DNA from: Devosia sp. | GTDB taxonomy: Bacteria > Pseudomonadota > Alphaproteobacteria > Rhizobiales > Devosiaceae | DNA length: 6,743 bases | NCBI GenBank assembly: GCA_028290225.1 | Contig: JAQGKH010000358.1 | Coordinates: 1 to 6,743, forward strand | Direction of reading: 5' to 3' | Notes under the pieces: generated by a model | What the model saw: only the letters and a program-made list of their open reading frames with translations | What the model was told of the DNA's origin: nothing | The model's database searches: none | In this document: one piece after another, positions 1-6,248 of the stretch | Layout of the letters: the number at the start of each line of letters is the position of its first letter | Numbering within the stretch: position 1 is the first letter of the stretch | Translations under genes and position numbers: made by a program

Positions 1-3000
1 CGCTCGATACGCGCGCTTCCGGCCTGACCGGTGCCCTGGACAGCCGCCTGGCTGACCTGACCAACGCGCTTGACGGTCGCGTCGGCGACTTCACCGAGGC
101 CCTGGATGGTCGCGCCTATAGCCTCACCGCAGCGCTTGGCGCCCGCACCGAGGAACTAACGGCGGCACTGGACGAACGCACCACTACCCTCTCGAGCCAG
201 ATCGCTGCGCGCACCGACACCCTCACGGGCGAGCTCAGCACCCAGGCCGCGGCGCTGACCGGTGCACTGGACGCCCGCACCCAGGAACTGGCGGGCACCA
301 TCAACACCCGCACCCTCCAGCTCAACGATGCGCTGGGCGCGCGCACCCAGGCCTTGTCCGATACCCTCGCCACGCACACCACATCCATCGGCGAAACCAT
401 GGGCCTGCGTACCGCCGAGCTGGCCGACACCATCGCCCAGCAAAGCGAGGAAGCCCGCCAGCGTATCGACGCCTCCTTGCGCGAAGTCACCGACACCATG
501 GCTGAACGCGTCAGCGGCATGTCCGAAGTGATCGCCGGCAAGGTTGCCGAGGTGAACACGCATCTGGGTGAAGGCCTCGACAGCGCCGTGGCCCGGATCT
601 CGGATGCCGAGAACGGCGTTGCCGCGCGTCTCGATGCAGTCAGCGCCACGGTGGGCGAAAGCGCCCGCAAGGCCGCCGATCTCATTGAAACCGGCGTCAA
701 CATGGCACGGCGCGCCATCACCGACATGGTGGACCAGCGCCTGGGCACCCTGCCCGAAGCCATCACCGCCCGGGCCGACATCACCGCCGAGCGTCTCGCC
801 GCCCTCAATGCCTCGATCAACACCTCGATCACCCAGTCCATGGCGGATCTGGAAGCGGGCGCGGACCGCATCGAGGAAACCATCGCGACCCGCATCACTG
901 CGGCCACGCAAACCATTGCCGACGACGTCAGCACCACGGCCAACAGCATGGATGCCGCGGTGCGCGCGGCCATGGACCAGATCCGCTCTGCCGCCGCCAA
1001 TATCGACGACATCGTTTCGGTCAAGGCAATCGGCGCCGTGGATACCATCGGCACCCGCATCGCCGAGATCAACCGCACGGTGGAAGAGCAAACCAGCGCC
1101 TTTGCCGCGCTGGTGAGCGAGCGCTCCGACCAGTTGCAGGGCGCCTTGCTGAGCCACGGCAATGTGCTGCGCGATGCCCTGGCGGACAATGCACGGGAAG
1201 CCGAAGCCATCATGTCGGCCTCCACCTCGCGCATCCTGTCCGACGTCACCTCGGCGCTGGGCAAGCTCAACGACTCCAACCTGCTGCTGCAGCGGGTGCT
1301 GGATGCCTCGACGGCCAACCTCGCCAATCTGGAAACCAGCGTCGCCCAGCAAACCGCGACCTATTCCGCCACCGTGCGCGATGCCATTGGCCAGACCGAA
1401 GAAGCCGGCCAGATGGTCAGCCAGCATGTCGGTGCGCTCCAGACCACCATCCGCTCCATGGTGGACGAGTTCTCCACCATGCTCGGCAAGCTCGACGTGG
1501 AAGCCGTCAACATGGACCGCGCCTCCACCGCGCTGGCCAGCACCGGCGACTTCGCCATCGAAACCCTCGAAGAACGCCGCCAGGCCATGGACGCGTTGGC
1601 CGCCAGCTTCACCTCGCGGGCCGATGACATCGACAACCGCATGCGCATGTTCGCCCAATCGATCGCCGATACGGTCAACGACACCGAACGCCGGCTGATC
1701 GGCGCCCGTCGCGCCATGGACGAAGCGCTGGACGCAACGACCCATACGGTCACGGACACGCTGGCCAACACCACAAATGCGGTGACCGAGGCCCTCAACC
1801 AGACCTCGACCCAGGTTGCCGAGGTGATCCATGCCAATACCAGCAGCGTCAATGACGCGATCTACGCCACCAATGAGCGCCTCAACTCCACGCTCAACGC
1901 CAGCACCGAACGGTTCGCCTCGACCCTCACCTCCAGTGCAGCCCAGGTGGATGGCGCCCTGCTCCGTGCCAGCGATGCCGCAGCCGGTGCGCTCAACGAC
2001 ACGGCGAGCACCGTCCGCTCGGCGCTGTCCGAGCAAACCGCGCAGGTCAATTCGGCGCTGGAGCAAAACGCCAACCGCGTTGCCGATATCCTGACCTCCA
2101 CAGCCGGCAGCGTCACCGATGTGCTCAGCGCCACCACGAGCAGCCTTGCCGACACCATCAACGACAGCGCGGTTTCGGTGCGCAACGCCGTATCGAGCAA
2201 TACCGGCGTGCTGCGCCAGGCCATCGATCAAAGCACTGGCACCTTCCGGCAGGCCCTCGACCAGACCAGCGACGACGTCGCCTCGCGTTTGGGCGATTTC
2301 CGCAGCACGGCGGAAACCGAAAGCGAGCGCGCCAGCGCTGCGCTGCAGGAGGCGCAGGCCCAGATGATCGCCGACATGCAGCGGGCATTGGAGGACGCCA
2401 CCCGGCGCTTCAACGACACGGCCCGCGCCATGCGCGACACCGCCCGCGAAGTGGGCTCCGAACTCGAAGCGACCCGCTCCGAACTGGCCCGCGGCGTTGC
2501 CGAACTGCCCGAGGAAACCCGCGCCAGTGCCGCCGCCATGCGCCGCGTCGTTGCCGAGCAGATCGAAGCCTTGAGCGAACTCAACGCCATCGTACGCTCG
2601 CAACCCGCCACCCACGACCTGCATGATCGCCGCCCCGCCCAGCGTGTCGCCGCTCCGCGCCAGGACCTGCCCCGTGCCGAAGCCAGCTCCCCGCAGCCGC
2701 GCATGGAGGTTCGCGAGAACGTGCCCGAGCCAGTTCGCCAGCGTCAGCCGGAACTGGCCCGCCAGGCTCAGCCCGAGCCCCAGCGCCAGCCGGCGCCCGA
2801 GGCGCCTCGCCAGGTGCTGGTTGATCCGATCCGCGCCGCCGAACCCGCTCCCGAGCGGCGCGAGCCCCGCCCCGCACCAAGCGCACCAGCGCCGACCCCG
2901 GCCCAGGCCAGTGCCGAAGCCGACGCCGCTGCGGCTCCGCAGGATACCGGCGGCTGGCTGCGTGATGTGCTGCGCAATGCGTCAGCCAAGCAGGCCAGCA

Positions 3001-3356
3001 CCCAGCAACCGGCCCAGCCACAAGGCTTGTCCGGGCTGACCGAGGATATCGCTCGTGCCATCGACGATGCCGCGCTGGGCGATGCCTGGGGCCGCTACCA
3101 GGCCGGCGAGTCCAACGTGTTCTCGCGCCGGATCTATACGCTGACCGGTCAGGGCACCTATGACGATGTCCGCAAGCGCATCCAGCGCGATACCGATTTC
3201 GCCCGCACGGCCCAGGCCTATATGGGGGAATTCGAGCAACTGCTGAAACGCGCCGCCGCCGGCCCGAGCGCCGCTGCTGAAACCCGCGAATACCTGCTGT
3301 CCGATCGCGGCAAGGTCTACACCATGCTGGCTCATGCCAGCGGCCGGCTGAACTAA
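1..3356 (+). CDS. Giant hendecad-repeat rod protein, GPR/RgsE-like polar growth factor (5' partial)
   Basis: The reading frame is open from the left edge (first full codon at 3) to a TAA at 3354-3356, so 1117 C-terminal residues are visible and the N-terminus is missing. A TTG at 354 is only an internal codon, because the same repeat pattern runs unbroken through it from the edge. Nearly all of residues 1-850 parse into consecutive 11-residue units with hydrophobic positions spaced 4-3-4, the pattern of a hendecad helix or coiled coil. Only two prolines interrupt it (753-755, 2508-2510), and I see no cysteine. A disordered Pro/Gln/Arg/Glu-rich linker follows, then a C-terminal domain of about 110 residues ending HASGRLN. 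Known family: Hyphomicrobiales encode proteins of about 2000 residues annotated as apolipoprotein-like or kinesin-like; Agrobacterium GPR and Sinorhizobium RgsE form or organise the growth-pole ring. Assignment rests on architecture and remembered C-terminal similarity, so the family is likely but unproven. 'Kinesin' is a misnomer, since no motor motif is visible here. Confidence 0.85.
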   Translation, partial: LDTRASGLTGALDSRLADLTNALDGRVGDFTEALDGRAYSLTAALGARTEELTAALDERTTTLSSQIAARTDTLTGELSTQAAALTGALDARTQELAGTINTRTLQLNDALGARTQALSDTLATHTTSIGETMGLRTAELADTIAQQSEEARQRIDASLREVTDTMAERVSGMSEVIAGKVAEVNTHLGEGLDSAVARISDAENGVAARLDAVSATVGESARKAADLIETGVNMARRAITDMVDQRLGTLPEAITARADITAERLAALNASINTSITQSMADLEAGADRIEETIATRITAATQTIADDVSTTANSMDAAVRAAMDQIRSAAANIDDIVSVKAIGAVDTIGTRIAEINRTVEEQTSAFAALVSERSDQLQGALLSHGNVLRDALADNAREAEAIMSASTSRILSDVTSALGKLNDSNLLLQRVLDASTANLANLETSVAQQTATYSATVRDAIGQTEEAGQMVSQHVGALQTTIRSMVDEFSTMLGKLDVEAVNMDRASTALASTGDFAIETLEERRQAMDALAASFTSRADDIDNRMRMFAQSIADTVNDTERRLIGARRAMDEALDATTHTVTDTLANTTNAVTEALNQTSTQVAEVIHANTSSVNDAIYATNERLNSTLNASTERFASTLTSSAAQVDGALLRASDAAAGALNDTASTVRSALSEQTAQVNSALEQNANRVADILTSTAGSVTDVLSATTSSLADTINDSAVSVRNAVSSNTGVLRQAIDQSTGTFRQALDQTSDDVASRLGDFRSTAETESERASAALQEAQAQMIADMQRALEDATRRFNDTARAMRDTAREVGSELEATRSELARGVAELPEETRASAAAMRRVVAEQIEALSELNAIVRSQPATHDLHDRRPAQRVAAPRQDLPRAEASSPQPRMEVRENVPEPVRQRQPELARQAQPEPQRQPAPEAPRQVLVDPIRAAEPAPERREPRPAPSAPAPTPAQASAEADAAAAPQDTGGWLRDVLRNASAKQASTQQPAQPQGLSGLTEDIARAIDDAALGDAWGRYQAGESNVFSRRIYTLTGQGTYDDVRKRIQRDTDFARTAQAYMGEFEQLLKRAAAGPSAAAETREYLLSDRGKVYTMLAHASGRLN
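33..1088 (+). repeat. Hendecad block 1: about 32 tandem 11-residue (33-base) units
   Basis: Counting from position 33, consecutive 33-base units encode 11-residue repeats with no insertion or deletion. The first ten or so are the most alike, approximating A-L-D-x-R-x-x-x-L-T-x, for example ALDGRVGDFTE, ALDERTTTLSS and ALDARTQELAG. Hydrophobic residues fall mainly at unit positions 2 and 9, with position 6 (sometimes 5) intermediate. The ten residues before position 33 belong to another unit of the same kind, so the array continues to the left of the window. Eleven residues equal three turns at 3.67 residues per turn, so the helix should be nearly straight with little supercoil. Similarity falls gradually to the right but the period holds. 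The DNA itself is recognisably repeated between about 33 and 400. Confidence 0.85.
1716..2276 (+). repeat. Hendecad block 2: about 17 Thr/Ser/Asn-rich 11-residue units with shifted core
   Basis: From about 1716 the 33-base count that began at position 33 still holds exactly, but the hydrophobic residues now sit at unit positions 1 and 5 with a small residue near 8. Examples are VTDTLANTTNA (starts 1749), VTEALNQTSTQ, VNSALEQNANR and LRQAIDQSTGT. The core has therefore moved by one residue compared with block 1. The non-core positions are rich in Thr, Ser, Asn, Gln and Asp with few bulky or basic residues, giving a weakly amphipathic, polar helix like the 11-mer helices that suggested an apolipoprotein-like annotation for this family. 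Units after 2277 become richer in Glu, Arg and Met and fade out at the proline at 2508-2510. Confidence 0.8.
2604..2942 (+). other. Pro/Gln/Arg/Glu/Ala-rich disordered linker in the giant rod protein
   Basis: After the last helical unit the composition changes abruptly to Pro, Ala, Gln, Arg and Glu. Short motifs such as QPEL, QPEP, RQPAPEAPRQ and APSAPAPTPAQA recur. No hydrophobic periodicity, membrane segment or cysteine is visible. The stretch of about 113 residues is best read as a flexible tether between the rod and the C-terminal domain. The alternation of basic and acidic residues with proline is low-complexity sequence and should not be used for homology transfer. Confidence 0.75.
2943..3353 (+). 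other. Conserved-looking C-terminal domain of the giant rod protein
   Basis: The domain opens with a short amphipathic stretch, DTGGWLRDVLRN (from 2943), which holds the first tryptophan of the visible protein. A Gln/Ala-rich spacer follows, then about 110 residues from 3024: a helical segment GLTEDIARAIDD, DAWGRYQAGE, the motif SRRIYTLTGQGTYDDVRKRI, a helix with YMGEFEQLLKRA, and a final YLLSDRGKVYTMLAHASGRLN region (shown here as its end, about 3291-3353). Aromatic residues are concentrated here and nearly absent from the rod, so this is a folded globular module. By memory this tail is the best conserved part of the Hyphomicrobiales family. It is a candidate docking or localisation module, which is inference. 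Confidence 0.65.
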
Positions 3357-3376
3357 GCCCGCTCGTTCGAACAAGG

Positions 3377-3406
3377 AAAAAGGCCCCGACATGTTGGGGC
3401 CTTTTT
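3377..3406. terminator. Bidirectional intrinsic terminator after the giant gene
   Basis: An 11-bp perfect stem (AAAAAGGCCCC at 3377-3387 against GGGGCCTTTTT at 3396-3406) encloses the 8-base loop GACATGTT. It begins 20 bases after the TAA of the rod-protein gene. The T tract on the plus strand and the matching A tract (T tract on the minus strand) make it symmetrical, so it should stop transcription from either side. It probably serves mainly the plus-strand gene. It could also stop read-through from the minus-strand MFS genes, which end about 400 bases to the right. Confidence 0.9.
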
Positions 3407-3438
3407 CATGGGGAGGTGTTTGCCCCCGTGGTGCAACT

Positions 3439-3470
3439 GCGCAGGCCCGCAGCGGATTGCGGGCCTGCGC
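3439..3470. repeat. Perfect 13-bp GC-rich hairpin
   Basis: GCGCAGGCCCGCA at 3439-3451 is the exact reverse complement of TGCGGGCCTGCGC at 3458-3470, with a 6-base loop GCGGAT. There is no T tract on either side, so it is not a canonical intrinsic terminator. It lies 33 bases beyond the terminator at 3377-3406. It could be a back-up transcription block, a 3'-end stabiliser for the minus-strand transcript, or part of a small repeated element. Confidence 0.8.
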
Positions 3471-3541
3471 TTCAACAGGTGGGCCCCACCCTGCCAAGGG
3501 CTTTTTGCGCCCAGGCTTGGCGTGCCCTGCGAGAACGCCCA

Positions 3542-3570
3542 GCCCGGCCAGCACCCTTGCACGGCCGGGC
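3542..3570. repeat. 8-bp GC-rich hairpin
   Basis: GCCCGGCC at 3542-3549 pairs with GGCCGGGC at 3563-3570 across a 13-base loop that can form a further 3-bp GCA/TGC stem. No T tract follows on either strand. Its role is unknown, and in DNA this GC-rich an 8-bp repeat could arise by chance. Confidence 0.5.
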
Positions 3571-3604
3571 CGGATCGGCGTCGGCGGCGTTGATTGTGCG
3601 GGGG

Positions 3605-3781
3605 GCTGTCCGCAACGCCGGTGCGGGCACAGGCGGGGGGTCAAACCCGATCTGCTGTCCGACCGGTATCGGGCACCATTGGCTGGCCCGCCCTATCCCT
3701 CTGGCTCATCCACGGCTGCAAGCAAACGGCTCCTGGATGGCGCTGAACCACCCCAAGGCCGCCGCACCGGCGTGCGGCAGC
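3605..3781. repeat. Long-range imperfect inverted repeat (arms 22 and 20 bases)
   Basis: The left arm is 3605-3626 and the right arm 3762-3781. The reverse complement of the right arm equals the left arm except for two single-base insertions in the left arm (T at 3609, one A at 3614/3615). They enclose 135 bases. Each arm is also partly self-complementary: the right arm with the preceding G forms a 7-bp hairpin, GCCGCAC at 3761-3767 with GTGCGGC at 3772-3778. I see no target-site duplication and no encoded protein. The hairpin at 3761-3778 lies 35 bases beyond the stop codon of the minus-strand MFS pair and may mark its transcript end. Confidence 0.6.
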
Positions 3782-3812
3782 GATGGCGGAATATTGATTG
3801 TCCATTGCGGTG

Positions 3813-5006
3813 CTAGCTGACGGCCTTGGGCTGCTTGAGCCGCAGCGAAACGGCGACGCAGCCTGCACCGACCGCCGCCATGCCGGCCGCGGCCAGAAAG
3901 GCATGGGCGCCCCAGTTGGCGACCAGCCAGCCAAACGCCACGGCGGCCAGCACGGACATTGCTTGTTGCCCGACGGTGAACAGGCTCTGGGTTTCGGCCG
4001 CGATGTCTTCGCCGGTCCAGTTGGCGATGAAATGCACGCAACCCAGATAGCCCAGAGCAAAAGTGATGCCGTGCGACAATTGCAGCAGCACCAGCACCGC
4101 CACTGGCGGCGAAAACGCCATGGCGGTCCAGCGCAGCACGGCGACCGCGGCGGATGCCAGGATCAGGTGCCGGGCAGAAATGCGCCCGCCAAAGCGTTTC
4201 CAGGCGAACATCATGGCCGCTTCCGAGCCGGCGCCCAGCGCAATCAACGGACCGATAATGGCTTCGGAAATGCCCTGCTCCTTCCAAAGCAGGGAAGCGA
4301 AGGCGTTGAGCACGAAATGGGTGCCGAACACCATGCAAAAGCCGAGCAAGGGCAGGACGAACCAGGGCTGCGCCAGCATTTGCCGCACGCTGCCCCGGCT
4401 GGGGCTGAGGCTGCTGATTGGCAATTGTTCGGGCGGCGCGCGGAACCGGGGCAGCTGCAGCGACACCAGCGCCCGCAGCATCGTCAGCCCGACAAACAAC
4501 GGGACGAACACGCCCGATCCCAGCCACACCACCAGCAAGCCGGTCAGGGCGTTGAACAACATGAACCCGACTGTGCCCCAGGCACGGATGCTGCCGAAAT
4601 CACTGCCGTTGCGCCGCGTCAACCGCATGGTTGCGGCATCAAGGACCGGACCGATCCCCCCGCCTGGCAGCGACGCCAAGGTCCAGACCAGCAGGATACC
4701 CACGAAATCATTGGCGACGAACAGCCCAAGCGGCGCGACGCCGGCGATCAGCGCCCCGACCACGATCACCTGCCGCCAGTCCTGGGCGCGATCGGCGATC
4801 CGCCCCACCACCAGATTGAGCGCGAGAATGGCGAACACCGGAACCGCGTTGATCAAACCGATCTGCTCGGGCGTGATGCCCTTTTCCGCCAGCCAGATCG
4901 GCAGGAACATCACGGCCGCCCCCGGCCCCATGTAAAAGGTCAGGTAGAAGAAGGTCGTGCGCAGTTCGGGCGTGAGCAAGGCAGTTGATCCAGCAGTCCG
5001 CGTCAT
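3813..5006 (-). CDS. MFS transporter, MFS_1_like/HcaT-like family (second of a tandem pair)
   Basis: The 397-residue product has the length and hydrophobic pattern of a 12-helix major facilitator in the inner membrane. The cytoplasmic loop motif GRIADR lies at residues 68-73 between helices 2 and 3. Other landmarks are DAATMRL (123-129), FGSIRAWGTVGF (137-148) and, near the C-terminal half, RFGGRISAR and HFIANWTGEDIAAE. The WG-T-GF motif after an R is typical of the 3-phenylpropionate/nucleoside-symporter-like group (PF12832 type), so proton-coupled uptake of a small organic substrate is likely. The substrate cannot be read from the sequence. The start ATG (5004-5006) overlaps the TGA of the upstream MFS gene as ATGA, and GGGA lies 6 bases before it, implying translational coupling. 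The same frame stays open upstream to 6251, but that part is a shadow of the neighbour. The stop is TAG at 3813-3815. Confidence 0.92.
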   Translation of the reverse strand: MTRTAGSTALLTPELRTTFFYLTFYMGPGAAVMFLPIWLAEKGITPEQIGLINAVPVFAILALNLVVGRIADRAQDWRQVIVVGALIAGVAPLGLFVANDFVGILLVWTLASLPGGGIGPVLDAATMRLTRRNGSDFGSIRAWGTVGFMLFNALTGLLVVWLGSGVFVPLFVGLTMLRALVSLQLPRFRAPPEQLPISSLSPSRGSVRQMLAQPWFVLPLLGFCMVFGTHFVLNAFASLLWKEQGISEAIIGPLIALGAGSEAAMMFAWKRFGGRISARHLILASAAVAVLRWTAMAFSPPVAVLVLLQLSHGITFALGYLGCVHFIANWTGEDIAAETQSLFTVGQQAMSVLAAVAFGWLVANWGAHAFLAAAGMAAVGAGCVAVSLRLKQPKAVS

Positions 5007-6187
5007 GTGGCATCCCGCGGGGGCCGCAGGCGCAGGGACAGCAATACGCAGCCGATCCCCAGCACCGACAGGGCCGAAATGGAAAGGTAGGACACCACGC
5101 CGATATGAGCCACCAGCCACCCAAAGCCAGCCAGGGTCACGACGAGGGTCGCCTGTTGCAGCATTGTGGCAAAGCCCTGCGCCTCGGCGGCGATGTCCTC
5201 GCCGGTCCAGTTGGCGATGAAGTGCACCACGCCGAAATAGCCGACCCCATAGCTGATGGCGTGCAGCGTCTGGAGCGCAAACAGCACTGCCACGGGTGGA
5301 TCCATCGCCATGCCGCTGAACCGCACCAGGCTGGCGATGCAGGCGGCAAGGATCATGTTGCGGGCGGTCACGCGCTTGCCGAAGCGCTGCCACAAGAACA
5401 TCATCACGGCTTCCGCCAGGGCGGAGGTGGCGACCAGGGGCCCAATGAAATAATCGGGCACCCCATGCTGGTGCCACAGCAGGGCGGCAAAGCTGCCCAG
5501 CACGCCATGGCCGGCATTGATCAGCGCAAAGCCCAGCAATGGCAGCACGAACCAGGGCTTGAGCGCGGCGCTCAGCTTGGCCGGCGCCGGGTTCAGCGCC
5601 GCCAGCGTTGGCAAGGGGTCCGGTGCCCGGAAGCGTGGCAGTTGCAGCGACATCAGGGCGCGCAACAGCGAAATGGCAAAGAACAGCGGCACGAAAGCTG
5701 CAGTGCCAAAGGCCATCACCGCCAGCCCGACGCTCGAGGCCGAGATCACATAGCCAACCGTGCCCCAGGCCCGGATGCTGCCGAAATCGCCACCGGTACG
5801 CTGCACGAGGCGCATGGTAGCAGCATCCACCACCGGGGGAATCAATCCCGAGCTCATGGCGCACAGCGCCCACACCAGCACGATGCTCCAGAAGTCGCTG
5901 ACGAAAAACAGCGCCACCGGAAACGCGCCGGCCAGCAGCGCCATGGCGACGATCACGGTGCGCCAGTCCTTGGCCCGATCCGCCAGGCGGCCAACCACAA
6001 GATTGAGCAGCAGCAAGCCGGCGACGGGCGCCGCGCCGACAATGCCGATCTGGTCGGGCTGGATGCCTTTTTCGCTCAGCCAGATCGCCAGGTAAACCGA
6101 GCTGACCGCCATCGGCGCGAACACGGTGGTATGAAACAAGGAAGCGCGCAGGGCGGCATTGCCCCACCACGCAGATGCCGACGCCAT
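5003..6187 (-). CDS. MFS transporter, MFS_1_like/HcaT-like family (first of a tandem pair)
   Basis: The 394-residue product is a 12-helix major facilitator closely related to the gene just downstream, about half identical by eye along its whole length. Shared landmarks are IWLSEKGIQPDQIG, GRLADR (66-71), FGSIRAWGTVGY, LPRFRAP, PWFVLPLLGF, RFGKRVTAR and HFIANWTGEDIAAE. I chose the ATG at 6185-6187 because GGAG lies 10 bases upstream and because it gives an N-terminus matching the paralogue's (37 versus 39 residues up to the IWL motif). A TTG at 6221-6223 would add 12 residues but has no clear ribosome binding site. The substrate is unknown. The gene begins 115 bases after the phosphoesterase stop and overlaps the next MFS gene by 4 bases. 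A hairpin overlapping its ribosome binding site may affect its expression. Confidence 0.92.
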   Translation of the reverse strand: MASASAWWGNAALRASLFHTTVFAPMAVSSVYLAIWLSEKGIQPDQIGIVGAAPVAGLLLLNLVVGRLADRAKDWRTVIVAMALLAGAFPVALFFVSDFWSIVLVWALCAMSSGLIPPVVDAATMRLVQRTGGDFGSIRAWGTVGYVISASSVGLAVMAFGTAAFVPLFFAISLLRALMSLQLPRFRAPDPLPTLAALNPAPAKLSAALKPWFVLPLLGFALINAGHGVLGSFAALLWHQHGVPDYFIGPLVATSALAEAVMMFLWQRFGKRVTARNMILAACIASLVRFSGMAMDPPVAVLFALQTLHAISYGVGYFGVVHFIANWTGEDIAAEAQGFATMLQQATLVVTLAGFGWLVAHIGVVSYLSISALSVLGIGCVLLSLRLRPPRDAT

Positions 6188-6195
6188 GAAAGAAA

Positions 6196-6204
6196 AACTC
6201 CGGG
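6196..6204 (-). promoter_or_regulatory. Ribosome binding site deciding the MFS start at 6187
   Basis: On the minus strand GGAG (within CCCGGAGTT) lies 10 bases upstream of the ATG at 6187. No comparable purine run precedes the alternative TTG at 6223, which supports the shorter protein. The spacing is slightly long. Confidence 0.5.
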
Positions 6205-6248
6205 CAAATCGCCCATGCGGCAAGCTTTGCCGGACCGCCCCCGGAGTT
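6196..6248 (-). promoter_or_regulatory. Hairpin with T-rich tail before the MFS gene: terminator or RBS-sequestering structure
   Basis: On the minus strand AACTCCGGG (6248-6240) is exactly complementary to CCCGGAGTT (6204-6196), 35 bases apart. Between them CGGCAA and TTGCCG form an inner 6-bp stem with a 3-base loop. The second outer arm contains the GGAG that is the best ribosome binding site for the ATG at 6187, and is followed by TTTCTTTC up to that ATG. Two readings are possible: an intrinsic terminator for the upstream phosphoesterase gene, or a 5'-leader structure that masks the MFS ribosome binding site. The 35-base interior makes it less stable than a compact hairpin. Confidence 0.5.

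Larger units (their letters stand above)
3407..3812. other. Non-coding convergent intergenic region with several inverted repeats
   Basis: This 406-base stretch lies between the terminator of the plus-strand gene and the stop codon of the second MFS gene. The open frames in it (for example 3391-3816 plus) give Pro/Gly/Arg/Cys-rich translations with no recognisable domain and no convincing ribosome binding site. I looked for a tRNA or a decayed gene and saw neither. What it does contain is secondary structure: hairpins at 3439-3470, 3542-3570 and 3761-3778, a weaker 6-bp repeat (CCCGAT at 3646-3651, ATCGGG at 3668-3673), and a long-range inverted repeat joining 3605-3626 with 3762-3781. Confidence 0.6.

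Noticed and set aside
354..356. TTG at 354 as the start of the rod-protein gene
   Set aside because: The same frame and the same 11-residue repeat continue upstream to the left edge, so the gene starts outside the window.
156..2624. Very long open frame antisense to the rod-protein gene, Gly/His-rich translation
   Set aside because: It is the mirror image of the repeated, GC-biased sense codons. The translation is low-complexity with no domain, and the sense frame is clearly the coding one. The same applies to the antisense frame at 116-1327.
3627..3700. GGGGTCAAACCC resembling a tRNA T-arm
   Set aside because: No acceptor stem, anticodon arm or D-arm can be placed around it on either strand.
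3391..3820. Small plus-strand frames in the convergent intergenic region
   Set aside because: They begin inside the terminator hairpin or lack a ribosome binding site, and give Pro/Gly/Cys-rich translations without similarity to anything I recognise.
6221..6223. TTG start giving a 406-residue version of the first MFS protein
   Set aside because: There is no good ribosome binding site before it, the codon lies inside the leader hairpin, and the ATG at 6187 matches the paralogue's N-terminal length and has GGAG upstream.
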